The translations under genes and the position numbers were made by a program. A stretch of 64,000 nt of DNA from Paraburkholderia aromaticivorans (GTDB lineage: Bacteria > Pseudomonadota > Gammaproteobacteria > Burkholderiales > Burkholderiaceae): contig NZ_CP022990.1 in assembly GCF_002278075.1 (NCBI RefSeq), forward strand, positions 1,736,001 through 1,800,000. The letters are read 5' to 3'. Each line of letters starts with the position of its first letter. Positions within the stretch are counted from its first letter, which is position 1. The notes under the pieces were generated by a model. That model ran no database searches, was not told the DNA's origin, and was given only the letters and a program-made list of their open reading frames with translations. This document shows positions 54,479 to 63,897 of this stretch, in pieces.

Positions 54479-55795
54479 ATGAAAGTCGTAGAGGAACAAA
54501 CCTTGCCGGCACGAAATCCGGCTTACGCGGATGCCACGAAACGCTCCCGGGTCCGGTACGTCGTGCTCTCGATGCTGCTCGTGGCGACCATCCTCAATTA
54601 CGTGGACCGGTCGGCGCTGGGTATCGTCGCGCCAGGCCTCTCGAAGGGGCTGGGGCTCGACAAAATGCAGATGGGCGAGCTTTTTGCGGCATTCGGTCTC
54701 GCCTATTCGATTGCGCTCGTGCCCGGCGGTGTGCTGACCGATGTCCTCGGCTCGCGGGTGGCCTATGCCCTGTCTCTGGTCGGCTGGTCGTTCGCCACCC
54801 TGACGCAAGGTCTGGCGGCCGGCTACCAGATGCTGCTCGGTTCGCGGCTCGCCATCGGCGCGCTGGAGGCGCCGGCCTTCCCTTCGAACGCACGCGCCGT
54901 GACGTTGTGGTTTCCCGCCCGGGAACGCGGCTTCGCGACCAGCGTCTATGTGATGGGCCAATACATCGGCACGCCCTTATTTACTGGCTTGTTGCTATGG
55001 ATCTCCGCCGCGTACGGCTGGCGTACGGTCTTCTTCGTGACGGGCGGCTTCGGCATTCTGTTCAGTATGGTCTGGTACCGCATTTATCGCGATCCGCTTC
55101 AGCATCCGGGCGTGAATGCGGCCGAACTGCAATACATCCACGAAGGCGCTACGGCAGCGCGCAAGCCCCGCGAGAAGTTCGACTGGCGCATGGCGCTCAA
55201 GCTGCTCGGCTACCGGCAGATTCTCGCCATCTGTCTCGGCAAGTTCTGCAACAACACCTTGCTGGTCTTCTTCACCACGTGGTTCATGACCTATCTGATC
55301 GAAGCACGTCACATGTCGATGATCAAGGTTGGGATCTTCCAGGCACTCCCGTTTATCGGCGCGACGGTCGGCATTCTGCTTGCCGGTTTCCTCTCGGACT
55401 TTTTCATCCGACGCGGCGTGTCGATTTCCACCGCCCGCAAGGCGCCGCTCATTATCGGCACGCTGCTCGGTGCGTCTATCGTGCTCGTCAATTTCGTCGA
55501 GTCGAACGAGCTGGTGATCGCCATTCTGACGATCGCGTTCTTCGCGCAGGGCATCGGGTCGATGTCGTGGGCCGCCGTCTCTGAAATCGCGCCGCGACAG
55601 TATGTGGGACTGACCAGCAGCATCACCAGCCTCGCGGCCAACATCGCGGGCGTCACCACGCCGCTCATGATCGGCTACATCACCCACCACACCGGCCACT
55701 TCTACTGGGCTTTGAACCTGATGGGCTCGATATGCCTGCTCGGCGCGTTCTCTTACTCCGTGCTGCTGGGTAAGCTTGCCCGCATCGAACTGTGA
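54479..55795 (+). CDS. MFS transporter of the anion:cation symporter type
   Basis: A 438-residue carrier with twelve membrane helices, of the ACS type that takes up sugar acids, phthalate and other organic anions. Typical sequences are ILNYVDRSALGIVAPGLSKG in helix 1, GGVLTDVLGSRVAYALSLVG between helices 2 and 3, and the WRTVFFVTGGFGILFSMVWY helix. It has the ribosome site TACGGAGAC. It is encoded between the SDR and VOC genes, so it probably imports the acid handled by this locus. Confidence 0.9.
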   Translation: MKVVEEQTLPARNPAYADATKRSRVRYVVLSMLLVATILNYVDRSALGIVAPGLSKGLGLDKMQMGELFAAFGLAYSIALVPGGVLTDVLGSRVAYALSLVGWSFATLTQGLAAGYQMLLGSRLAIGALEAPAFPSNARAVTLWFPARERGFATSVYVMGQYIGTPLFTGLLLWISAAYGWRTVFFVTGGFGILFSMVWYRIYRDPLQHPGVNAAELQYIHEGATAARKPREKFDWRMALKLLGYRQILAICLGKFCNNTLLVFFTTWFMTYLIEARHMSMIKVGIFQALPFIGATVGILLAGFLSDFFIRRGVSISTARKAPLIIGTLLGASIVLVNFVESNELVIAILTIAFFAQGIGSMSWAAVSEIAPRQYVGLTSSITSLAANIAGVTTPLMIGYITHHTGHFYWALNLMGSICLLGAFSYSVLLGKLARIEL

Positions 55796-55821
55796 CGCTT
55801 CCGACTATCCAGAGAAATCGA

Positions 55822-56211
55822 ATGATTGAATTCAAGTGGGATCATCTGCAACTGCGCTCGTCGGACGCCGAAGCCACCGCCGCCTGGTTTGCGCGCTGCC
55901 TGAACGCCGAGATCGTGCGTCGGCCGGGGCGAGTGGATTTGCGCATCGGCAGCATCAACCTTTTCATCACCTCGCTGACAAACGCACAGCCCCGCCGTCC
56001 TGATGGCGAGCGCAGTCAGGGTATCGATCACTTCGGCGTGAGCGTCGACGATCTGGACGCCGCGTTCGAGCACCTGGTGCGCTGCGACGCGGAAATCGTC
56101 GAACCGATCAAGCAGGTACGCCCTGGCGTCAGGGCGTGCTTCGTGCGATCGCCCGGTGACATTCTCGTCGAGATCCTGGAGCGGCGACCCGCCGAGATGA
56201 CTTTTACCTGA
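55822..56211 (+). CDS. VOC family (glyoxalase-like) protein
   Basis: A 129-residue vicinal-oxygen-chelate protein. It starts with IEFKWDHLQLRSSDAEATAA, where the HLQL strand holds the first metal ligand. It then has GIDHFGVSVDDLDAAFEHL with the second His, and DILVEILERRP with the C-terminal Glu. A GTG at 55792 overlaps the carrier's stop, but the ATG at 55822 gives the proper family N-terminus. It may be an isomerase, lyase or dioxygenase; the reaction is not deducible. Confidence 0.85.
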   Translation: MIEFKWDHLQLRSSDAEATAAWFARCLNAEIVRRPGRVDLRIGSINLFITSLTNAQPRRPDGERSQGIDHFGVSVDDLDAAFEHLVRCDAEIVEPIKQVRPGVRACFVRSPGDILVEILERRPAEMTFT

Positions 56212-56319
56212 AAAGACGTCACTATTGGCGCTGGATCGGCGCGCCCGTATGCAAAGGCGCGATCCGAATCGTCCCTCTCCCGCCGCGCTGTACCGCTGCA
56301 TGACCTTGCCTGCCATCCC

Positions 56320-57564
56320 ATGCGAAACTGGATCACGCTGACCGAAGCGGCCCGACAACTCGGCGTGCAGCCGCAGACTGTCTATGCATATGTCAGTCGA
56401 GGCAACATCGCGGTCATGCCGGATCCGCAGGATCCACGCAAGAGCCTCTATCGCGCGGAAGACGTCGCCGGTCTGTGCCGCAAGAAACAGGTGGGACGCA
56501 AGCGCGAAGCGCTCGCCGCCGGGACGATATTCGGCGCGGAGCCGTGCATTTACAGCAGCATCACCACCTTCTCGAAAGGCAGGCCGTATTACCGGGGACG
56601 CGATAGCATCCGGCTTTCGGAAACGGCAACGCTCGAGGACGTCGCGGCTATTCTCTGGAATGCGCGCGCGCCCGTTACCTTCGAAAGCGGCGACTTGCCG
56701 CTGCAGGGCGACGAGCGAGGCAGGCAATGCGCGTTCACATCGCTGGCGGCGCTCGCGGCCAGCGGACACTCCACCCTCGGACGCACGGACAGCGCGCTGC
56801 ATGTCGAGGCCGGCCGGCTCGTGGCGCTCGTCGCACAAGCGTTTGGCGCGCGACGCAACGCGAACGCCCAAATGACGCATGAGCGGCTTGCGCTCGGTTG
56901 GGGCCAGGACCGCGATGGCGCCGAACTCATCCGCAAGGCCATGGTTCTCGTGGCCGACCACGAGATTACGAGTTCGGCGTTCGCTGCGAGGATTACCGCC
57001 TCCACCGGCGCATCGCTGCCGGGATGCCTGCTCACCGGGCTCGCAACGTTATCCGGGCCGCTGCACGGCGATGCGTCAGGCCGCGTGCGGGCCGTGTTCG
57101 ACGACGTCGGCAGACTCGGTGCGGAGCATGTGGTTGCTTACCACTTGCAGTCGGCCATTCCCATCGCGGGGTTTGGACATCATCTGTATCCGGACGGCGA
57201 TCCGCGGGCGGCCGCATTGCTCGCGGTGCTGGATCCTCCTCGTGAGCTCACGTCGTTCATCGCCAAGGTGGTCGAGCTGACCGGGCTCAAGCCGAATATC
57301 GACGTTGCGCTCGCGGCCCTGGCGACGCAGCTGGCATTGCCACGCGATGCGTCGTTCGCGTTGTTCGCGACGGCCCGCAGCGTAGGGCTGCTCGCGCATT
57401 GCATCGAGCAACTCCGGGTGGGCAAGGTCATACGGCCACGAAGCCGCTATACGGGGCGCGCATTGGAAGACGACCACCCCGCATCGCCCGCGGAAGGCGG
57501 TGAGACGGCGCTCGATCCAGGCACGCTCGACAAGAATCGCGTGTTCAAGGCGGTTGAGCGCTGA
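56320..57564 (+). CDS. HTH-citrate synthase-like fusion protein
   Basis: A 414-residue protein with an N-terminal MerR-like helix-turn-helix (TLTEAARQLGVQPQTVYAYV, about 6-50) joined to a citrate synthase-like domain. The catalytic residues of citrate synthase seem to be kept: His249 in GPLHGDA, His287 in GFGHHLYPDGDPRA and Asp328 in PNIDVAL, with RPRSRYTG at the C-terminus. Proteins of this design are annotated as citrate synthase family, but their reaction is not established. The HTH could also serve as an oligomerisation arm. It is 108 bp after the VOC gene and probably ends the operon. Confidence 0.87.
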   Translation: MRNWITLTEAARQLGVQPQTVYAYVSRGNIAVMPDPQDPRKSLYRAEDVAGLCRKKQVGRKREALAAGTIFGAEPCIYSSITTFSKGRPYYRGRDSIRLSETATLEDVAAILWNARAPVTFESGDLPLQGDERGRQCAFTSLAALAASGHSTLGRTDSALHVEAGRLVALVAQAFGARRNANAQMTHERLALGWGQDRDGAELIRKAMVLVADHEITSSAFAARITASTGASLPGCLLTGLATLSGPLHGDASGRVRAVFDDVGRLGAEHVVAYHLQSAIPIAGFGHHLYPDGDPRAAALLAVLDPPRELTSFIAKVVELTGLKPNIDVALAALATQLALPRDASFALFATARSVGLLAHCIEQLRVGKVIRPRSRYTGRALEDDHPASPAEGGETALDPGTLDKNRVFKAVER

Positions 57565-57785
57565 GAGATTCCGGCGCTTGCCCGTTCGTCGTCGCGTCGA
57601 CGGCAACGTGCAGGTTCCCGTGCCGCGTACGTCGATTCAAACTTGACGAGCGGCTGCTCTTTGAACGTGAAAAGGGTTTTTCCAACGTCTGCCGGTAAGC
57701 AGGGGCGAACGGCAGAGAGCGGCCGCGTGCAGCCGGATTGCGAAGACATCGAGCGCATGCGCGCGGCCTCTACATCCTGCTTCGA

Positions 57786-58622
57786 CTACGCCCGCACGAA
57801 AGCCAGCAGGTCCGCGTTGAGGATCTCCGCATTGACCGTCAACATCCCGTGCGAGAAGCCGGGGTACGTCTTCAGCGTGCCGTTGCCGAGCAGTTTGATC
57901 GACTTCAGCGCTGCGTCGGCAATCGGTACGATCTGATCGTCTTCGCCATGCAGCACCAGCGTCGGGACGGTTATGGCGCGAAGATCTTCGGTCTGGTCGG
58001 TTTCCGAAAATGCTTTGATCCCCTCGTAGTGAGCCTGTGCGCTACCCATCATTCCCTGTCGCCACCAGTTCTGAATCACGCCGTGATGCACGGTCGCGCC
58101 CGGCCGATTGAAACCGTAGAAGGGTCCGGCCGGAACGTCGACGAAGAACTGGGCACGGTTCGCGGCAAGCGCCTGCCGAAAGCCGTCGAATACTTCGAGC
58201 GGAAGGCCTTCCGGATTCGTCGCGGTCTTGAGCATCAGCGGCGGTACCGCGCTAACCAGAACCGCTTTGGCCACGCGGCCGGCGGGCTGTCCGTGCTTTG
58301 CCACGTACCGGGCCACTTCGCCGCCGCCTGTCGAATGGCCGATATGCACCGCGTTACGCAGATCCAATGCTTCGACAACGGCGAAGGCGTCCGCGGCGTA
58401 GTGATCCATATCATGCCCTTCGGAGACCTGCGACGAACGACCGTGGCCGCGACGATCGTGGGCGATGACACGATATCCGTTCTTCACGAAGAAGAGCATT
58501 TGCGCATCCCAGTCGTCGGAAGACAAAGGCCAGCCGTGGTGAAATACGATGGGTTGGGCGTCCTTCGAACCCCAGTCCTTGTAGAAGATTTCGACGTTGT
58601 CCTTCGTTGTGACGTACGGCAT
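57786..58622 (-). CDS. alpha/beta hydrolase (non-haem chloroperoxidase-like esterase)
   Basis: A 278-residue alpha/beta hydrolase of the arylesterase / cofactor-free haloperoxidase type. It has VFHHGWPLSSDDWD (oxyanion region), IAHDRRGHGRS, the nucleophile Ser97 in GHSTGGGEVARY, the acid in LHGEDDQIVP and the His in GFSHGM. GAGGAGAATC precedes the ATG. It is a single gene without obvious operon partners. Confidence 0.92.
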   Translation of the reverse strand: MPYVTTKDNVEIFYKDWGSKDAQPIVFHHGWPLSSDDWDAQMLFFVKNGYRVIAHDRRGHGRSSQVSEGHDMDHYAADAFAVVEALDLRNAVHIGHSTGGGEVARYVAKHGQPAGRVAKAVLVSAVPPLMLKTATNPEGLPLEVFDGFRQALAANRAQFFVDVPAGPFYGFNRPGATVHHGVIQNWWRQGMMGSAQAHYEGIKAFSETDQTEDLRAITVPTLVLHGEDDQIVPIADAALKSIKLLGNGTLKTYPGFSHGMLTVNAEILNADLLAFVRA

Positions 58623-58847
58623 GGTGATTCTCCTCTTCGAGGTTGTTAAGCGATAACCGCTCCATCATCCGGCGACAATATTACAGCGACCACCGTCCCT
58701 CGCGGCCCGGTGAAACGAACTGAGGCAGGCGAGCGGAGAAGAATACGTTCGCCCATGGCATTCGGGAATGACAGCGCGTGCAACTCATCGTTCCAATAGC
58801 GCAATGGCGGGTGTTGGCATAAAGGCAGGACATGGCCGGCAGCGCCT

Positions 58848-59765
58848 CTATTTCTCCCGCGACCACACGGGTTTCGACAGGAACTCCGCGCAATAATCCG
58901 CCAGCGCGGTGACCTTTGCCGGGCGCGCCCGGGCCGAGGGCGTGACGAAGTACAAACCGCCCCGTGTCAGGTGCCAGTCGGTCAGGATCGACTCGAGTCG
59001 TCCATCGGCAAGGTACTCACCCGCAATGAAGTCGGGCAGCTCGGCAACCGCGAGCCCTGCGAGCAGCATGGGCAGCAGTGCGTCGGAGTTGGTCACCCGC
59101 AGCGGACCGACGGGCGTGACGGCCTCTTCCTCGCCTGAGTCATTCGCGAAGCGCCACACCTCGCTGCGCGCGCGATAGGCATACGAGAGACAGGGTCGGC
59201 CAACCAGATCGCGCGGATGGGCCGGACGCCCGCAGCGCGCGAGATATCCGGGCGACGCGACGACCACCTGCGACACCGGACACAGGCGCCGTGCGATCAG
59301 CGACGAATCAGGCAGCGCGGCGATGCGCAGCGCCGCATCGAACCCTTCCGCCACAATGTCGACCGGCGCATCCGAGAGATGCAGATCGATCGATATCTCG
59401 GGAAAGCGCCGCGAGAATTCCGGCAACAGCGGCGCGAGCCAACGCAAACCAAACGACATGGGCACCGCAAAACGGATCAGTCCGCGAGGCTGAACCGACA
59501 TCTCGCGCGCCGCGCTCTCCGCTTCTTCCGCCTGTCGATATATGTCGCCGGCCTTCTCGCAGATCGTGCTGCCGAATTCGGTTAGCGCGAGCTGCCGTGA
59601 CGTGCGATTGAAAAGCCTCGCCCCAAGGCGGTCTTCCAGGCGCGCGACGCCACGCGACACCGTTGCGACGGACACGCCCATGGCACGGGCCGCCGCGGCG
59701 AACGAACCCTCTTCGGCCACCTTGGCGAACATCGCGAGCCCTTCGAAATCCGGGAATTTCGTCAT
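58848..59765 (-). CDS. LysR family transcriptional regulator
   Basis: A LysR protein of 305 residues. The HTH reads LAMFAKVAEEGSFAAAARAM, then VATVSRGVARLEDRLGARLF, and the effector domain includes PRGLIRFAVPMSFGLRWLAP. The ATG at 59765 is preferred to a TTG at 59795; neither has a clear ribosome site. It is divergent from an SDR gene, and probably regulates it, as is common for this LysR/SDR pairing. Confidence 0.9.
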   Translation of the reverse strand: MTKFPDFEGLAMFAKVAEEGSFAAAARAMGVSVATVSRGVARLEDRLGARLFNRTSRQLALTEFGSTICEKAGDIYRQAEEAESAAREMSVQPRGLIRFAVPMSFGLRWLAPLLPEFSRRFPEISIDLHLSDAPVDIVAEGFDAALRIAALPDSSLIARRLCPVSQVVVASPGYLARCGRPAHPRDLVGRPCLSYAYRARSEVWRFANDSGEEEAVTPVGPLRVTNSDALLPMLLAGLAVAELPDFIAGEYLADGRLESILTDWHLTRGGLYFVTPSARARPAKVTALADYCAEFLSKPVWSREK

Positions 59766-59886
59766 TTCATTTTTGCAATGATGGTTTGCAATCAATTCTA
59801 TTTCGAAACATGGCTCGCGTCGATATTCTTCTCACATCGCCTCACCCCTTAACGAACGCAACTCACTGAAGCAAAGGATCAACATC

Positions 59887-60639
59887 ATGGCACGCAAGCT
59901 CGAAGGCAAGATCGCACTGGTTACCGGCGGCACCAGCGGCATTGGACTCGCCACCGCAAAGCGCTTTGCAGCGGAAGGCGCGCACGTCTACGTCACTGGC
60001 CGCCGCCAGGCCGAACTCGATGCAGCGGTCGCCGCGATCGGCAACGCGACCGGCGTTCGCGTCGATTCGTCGAAGCTCGATCAGCTGGATTCGCTGTATG
60101 AGCAGATTCGCGGCGAGAAGGGCCGTCTTGACGTGCTCTTCGCCAACGCGGGCGGCGGCTCGATGCTGCCGCTGGGCGAAATCACCGAGCAGCACTTTGA
60201 CGACACATTTGACCGCAACGTGAAGGGCACGCTGTTCACCGTGCAAAAGGCGCTCCCGCTACTCGCCGATGGCGCCTCCGTGATCCTCGCCGGTTCGACG
60301 ACAACCATCGAGGGAACCGCGGCCTTCAGCGTCTACTCCGCGTCCAAAGCGGCAATCCGGGCATTCGCGCGCAGCTGGATTCTCGATCTGAAGGACCGCA
60401 AGATCCGCGTCAACACGATCAGCCCGGGCGCGACGAGAACGCCCGGCCTGGTGGAACTGGCGGGCCCGGACAAAGCACAACAGCAGGGACTGCTCGACTA
60501 TCTCGCCTCGCGTATTCCGATGGGGCGCGTGGGCGAGCCGGACGAGATCGCCGGCGCAGCACTCTTCCTCGCTTCGGACGACGCCAGCTTTGTGAACGGT
60601 ATCGAACTGTTCGTCGACGGCGGCCAGGCGCAAGTCTAG
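59887..60639 (+). CDS. short-chain dehydrogenase/reductase
   Basis: A 250-residue classical SDR with [35 protein letters not shown], a catalytic Ser in [10 protein letters not shown], and Tyr/Lys in [12 protein letters not shown]. The C-terminal [14 protein letters not shown] is typical. The ribosome site AAAGGATCAAC precedes the ATG. It is divergent from the LysR gene and followed by a pirin gene 82 bp later. The substrate is unknown. Confidence 0.92.
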   Translation: MARKLEGKIALVTGGTSGIGLATAKRFAAEGAHVYVTGRRQAELDAAVAAIGNATGVRVDSSKLDQLDSLYEQIRGEKGRLDVLFANAGGGSMLPLGEITEQHFDDTFDRNVKGTLFTVQKALPLLADGASVILAGSTTTIEGTAAFSVYSASKAAIRAFARSWILDLKDRKIRVNTISPGATRTPGLVELAGPDKAQQQGLLDYLASRIPMGRVGEPDEIAGAALFLASDDASFVNGIELFVDGGQAQV

Positions 60640-60721
60640 GCGCCCTCGTTGCGATCGCAATGCGCAAGCGGTTCGGGGCGGCGGCATGAGCGCCGCCTCT
60701 GCATCACGCGAAGGTTGAATC

Positions 60722-61432
60722 ATGATCGAACATCGCCCCTTTGACACGCTCGGCAGTATCGAGCGGGGCTGGCTCAAAGCCAGCTTGCATTTCCGCTTCG
60801 GCGAACTGGGACGTCCCGGGCATACGCCAATGGGAGCGCTTCACGTCTGGAACGATGACGAGTTCGCTCCGCACGCCGGCTTCGACATGCACTCGCACCG
60901 CAACGTCGAGATCGTGACCTATGTGCGCACCGGCGCGATTACCCACGCGGACAGTTTCGGCAACGCGGCCCGCATTGAAGCTGGCTGCGTTCAGGCAATG
61001 AGCGCGGGCACCGGCGTGCTTCACTCCGAGCGCAACGAAGAGCGAGAGCCAACGCGGCTTTTCCAGATCTGGTTGACGCCCCGCTCGCCCAACGGTGAGC
61101 CGCGCTGGGCGATGCGGCGCTGCGGTCTGGACGAGCAGCAAGGACGGCTCGTCGTACTCGCAAGCGGGGACCCTGCCGATCATCGCGCCGGCGCATTGGC
61201 CATCAATGCCAATGCCCGTTTGCTCGGCGCGACGATGCTGGCCGGTCAAACGCTCGTGCATGCATTGCCGCAAGACTCGCAGGCATACCTCGTGACAACG
61301 GTGGGCCGCCTCGACGTAGCCAACTTTCGCCTTGCCGCGCGCGACGGCATCGCTGTCGCCGGCGAACCCAGTTTCGCCATGACCGCTGTCGATGATACGT
61401 CCATCGTCATGGTGACGACGCGCGCCGCATGA
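60722..61432 (+). CDS. pirin family protein
   Basis: A 236-residue bicupin of the pirin/YhaK type. The N-terminal cupin holds the metal site: HSHRNVEIVTYV (two His) and later LHSERNEE. YhaK-like pirins show quercetinase activity or act as redox sensors. The ATG at 60722 follows GCGAAGGTTGAATC. It is probably co-transcribed with the SDR gene under the LysR regulator. Confidence 0.92.
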   Translation: MIEHRPFDTLGSIERGWLKASLHFRFGELGRPGHTPMGALHVWNDDEFAPHAGFDMHSHRNVEIVTYVRTGAITHADSFGNAARIEAGCVQAMSAGTGVLHSERNEEREPTRLFQIWLTPRSPNGEPRWAMRRCGLDEQQGRLVVLASGDPADHRAGALAINANARLLGATMLAGQTLVHALPQDSQAYLVTTVGRLDVANFRLAARDGIAVAGEPSFAMTAVDDTSIVMVTTRAA

Positions 61433-61713
61433 CCGGCGATCGTTCGGCTGCGCAAGGCGCTTTCGTCGAACGAATCCAACTTTGACGCAAGTCCCGCGGC
61501 AGTCGCCGCTTTGATAGACCCATCCTCCGCACCGGCTGCGCTGTCGGCGCAACAACGTTGCTTTCCGGCGGCACGCGCCTTCAAATTATTTTCGCAGTTT
61601 CCGTCTTCTTTTCGGAAGGGCATCGCTTTGTGGGTCGGCACTTTCCAGATGACGCATGTGTCTTCAGTGCGTCGGAATCTTTCGCCCACTTCCGCAGGCA
61701 GGAGAGAACGGCA

Positions 61714-62169
61714 ATGAAGCGCTCAAATCGATGTGCCGGAACGATTGCGGCCACCCTGGCAGCGTTGATGTTGGCGACGTATGGTCAGATCGGCTTCGCC
61801 GCCGCCGACGGCGAGCCCGCTTACGAAGCAAGCATCAAGAACACGACGGCGCACACCGCGGCGACGCCCTGCAAGGAGCCGGCGAGCGGTGCGAATTCCC
61901 CGCTCACCTTGCTCATCCAGCCACCTGCGGGCGGCACCATGCGGCTCACTTATGTTCCGGCTGACGGATGGAAGCTCGACACCCCGGATGCAGCCCCCAG
62001 GACAACCAGAGGCCGGGTCACACCAGTAGGAACGTCGCAGCATGAAGAGAATCACGGCATCAGCAAGCCGATGACCGTGTTCATCGACGGTCCAACCGGT
62101 TTTACCTACGTCTGGAGCCAGGACGGCGGCTGGACGTTCGCCGGGCGTGTCACCGACCGGATTCAATGA
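61714..62169 (+). CDS. exported hypothetical protein
   Basis: A 151-residue protein with a signal peptide (ATLAALMLATYGQIGFAAA) and a mature part with no family I recognise. It has one Cys (TPCKEPASG), segments such as MRLTYVPADGWKLDTPD, and ends with PTGFTYVWSQDGGWTFAGRV, which looks like beta strands. GGAGAGAAC precedes the ATG at 61714. It is likely periplasmic or secreted. The function is unknown. Confidence 0.75.
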   Translation: MKRSNRCAGTIAATLAALMLATYGQIGFAAADGEPAYEASIKNTTAHTAATPCKEPASGANSPLTLLIQPPAGGTMRLTYVPADGWKLDTPDAAPRTTRGRVTPVGTSQHEENHGISKPMTVFIDGPTGFTYVWSQDGGWTFAGRVTDRIQ

Positions 62170-62341
62170 GCGATGCGCGGGATGCAGCCTGCGCCCGCGA
62201 ATCTCCCGGCACCAGCGTAGCCGTCTGATCGGATGCGCTGCCGCGAACGGCCAGCGTCACAACGTGGGCGCCAATGCCTGCCTCGCGGCGCGAATCGGCC
62301 AACTAGCCGGCGTTGCCGCATTCAGGTCCGGGCCGTAGCCC

Positions 62342-62788
62342 TCAGCCCGGAATCTCGGGCTCGACCAGCTTCGCCAGCTGAACCAGCGACTCCTGCCAGC
62401 CGAGGTAGCACATCTCGACAGGAATGACCTCGGGCACGCCCTCCTGCACGACGGTGAGCTCGGTGCCGCAAGACACCTGGCGCAATGAGACGGTGGTGAC
62501 CATCTGGCCGGGCAGGTTCGGATCGTCGAACCGGTCCGTATAGCGGATCTTCTCGGACGGCGTCAGTTCGAGGTATTCGCCGCCGAACGAGTGGCCGTTA
62601 CCGGTGCCGAAATTTCGGAAGGACATCTTGAAGGTGCCGCCCACCCGAGGATCCATGTGGTGAACCTGACAGGTGAATCCGTAAGGAGGAAGCCACTTTG
62701 CCAGCGCATCGGCTTCGAGAAATGCCCGGTACACGCGTTCAGGCGTAGCGCGCAACACGCGATGAAGATTGACGGTTCCGGTAGTCAT
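62342..62788 (-). CDS. SRPBCC (AHSA1-like) family protein
   Basis: A 148-residue START-like protein of the AHSA1/activator-of-Hsp90 type. Features include LHRVLRATPERVYRAFLEAD, ALAKWLPPYGF, GGTFKMSFRNFGTG and YTDRFDDPNLPGQMVTTVSL. The ATG at 62788 has AAAGGCGAA upstream; the longer frame has no support. Such proteins bind small hydrophobic ligands; this one's role is unknown. It lies after lipA in the same direction. Confidence 0.88.
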   Translation of the reverse strand: MTTGTVNLHRVLRATPERVYRAFLEADALAKWLPPYGFTCQVHHMDPRVGGTFKMSFRNFGTGNGHSFGGEYLELTPSEKIRYTDRFDDPNLPGQMVTTVSLRQVSCGTELTVVQEGVPEVIPVEMCYLGWQESLVQLAKLVEPEIPG

Positions 62789-62903
62789 GGTGTGTTCGCC
62801 TTTCACTAAGGAAGTTGGACATACTCCTACGACGAACCGGCGCCGGCAATCTCGACATGACGACTCTCCGTGAAAACCCGAAGGTGTCAATGGCTTTCAC
62901 GCG

Positions 62904-63896
62904 CTATCGCAACTCCTGAGCTGTGGCCGTCACTGTATCGGCCGCACGATCCGCGTGATACGACGAACGCACCAGCGGTCCCGCCACCACCTCGCGAAAG
63001 CCCATTTTCAAACCCTCGTCGCGCCACGACGCAAACTGTCCGGGCTCGACATAGCGACGCACCGGCATATGAAAACGCGACGGTGCAAGATATTGACCGA
63101 TAGTCAGGATATCGACATGATGCGCGCGCAAATCGCGCATGGTGTCGAGTAACTCCTGGTCGGACTCGCCAAGTCCGACCATCAATCCCGACTTCGTCAA
63201 CACGGCCACATTCTCCTCTTTGACGCGCGCCAGCAAGCCGAGCGAGCCGCGATAGTCCGCGCCGGCACGCGCGGCCCGATACAGCGACGGCACCGTTTCG
63301 ATGTTGTGGTTGAACACATCCGGCCACGCGCGCGAGAGTTCGGACACGGCCCGCTCTACGCGTCCGCGAAAATCCGGCGTCAGCACTTCGACCCGAATAC
63401 CCGGCACGCGCTCGCGCAGCAACGCGACACACCGCGCAAAATGCGCAGCGCCGCCGTCGCGCAAATCGTCACGATCCACCGACGTCACGACGACATAGCG
63501 AAGACCGAGCGCCGCCACCGCGTCGGCGAGCCTCGCCGGCTCGCCGTCGTCCAACGGCGCCGGCCGGCCGTGCGCGACGTCGCAGAACGCACAACGCCGC
63601 GTACAGATGCCGCCCATGATCATGAACGTGGCGGTGCGCTGTGCAAAACATTCGCCGATGTTCGGGCACATCGCCTCCTCGCAGACCGAATGCAGCCGAT
63701 GCTCGCGCAGGATCGCCGCCACGCCGGCGACCGTCTCGCTCATCATCGGCCTTGCATGCAGCCATGGCGGTTTCGGCAAGGCCTCGCCGCCGGCGAGCGG
63801 CACGATCTTCACCGGAATTCGCGCGAGTTTGTCGCCACTGCGCTTGCCGTGCTGGCCAAGGGCGGTGACGCTATCGCCATGCAGGGCGGCGTCCAT
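62904..63896 (-). CDS. lipA: lipoyl synthase (aco-associated copy)
   Basis: A 330-residue radical SAM enzyme that inserts two sulfurs into octanoyl-protein to form lipoate. The auxiliary cluster has C72, C77 and C83 ([12 protein letters not shown]), the SAM cluster C98-x3-C102-x2-C105 (CTRRCAFC), and the C-terminal serine ligand is in VRSSYHAD. The [17 protein letters not shown] motif is standard. Its ATG lies one base after the stop of the acoC-like gene, so it serves the acetoin dehydrogenase E2 subunit. It is probably a second copy beside the housekeeping lipA. Confidence 0.93.
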   Translation of the reverse strand: MDAALHGDSVTALGQHGKRSGDKLARIPVKIVPLAGGEALPKPPWLHARPMMSETVAGVAAILREHRLHSVCEEAMCPNIGECFAQRTATFMIMGGICTRRCAFCDVAHGRPAPLDDGEPARLADAVAALGLRYVVVTSVDRDDLRDGGAAHFARCVALLRERVPGIRVEVLTPDFRGRVERAVSELSRAWPDVFNHNIETVPSLYRAARAGADYRGSLGLLARVKEENVAVLTKSGLMVGLGESDQELLDTMRDLRAHHVDILTIGQYLAPSRFHMPVRRYVEPGQFASWRDEGLKMGFREVVAGPLVRSSYHADRAADTVTATAQELR

Positions 63897-63897
63897 G

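Noticed and set aside
58681..58893. A 70-residue frame containing a CxxCH sequence, suggesting a small cytochrome c
   Set aside because: There is no signal peptide or Met ligand context, it overlaps the LysR gene end and it has no ribosome site; the CxxCH is likely chance.
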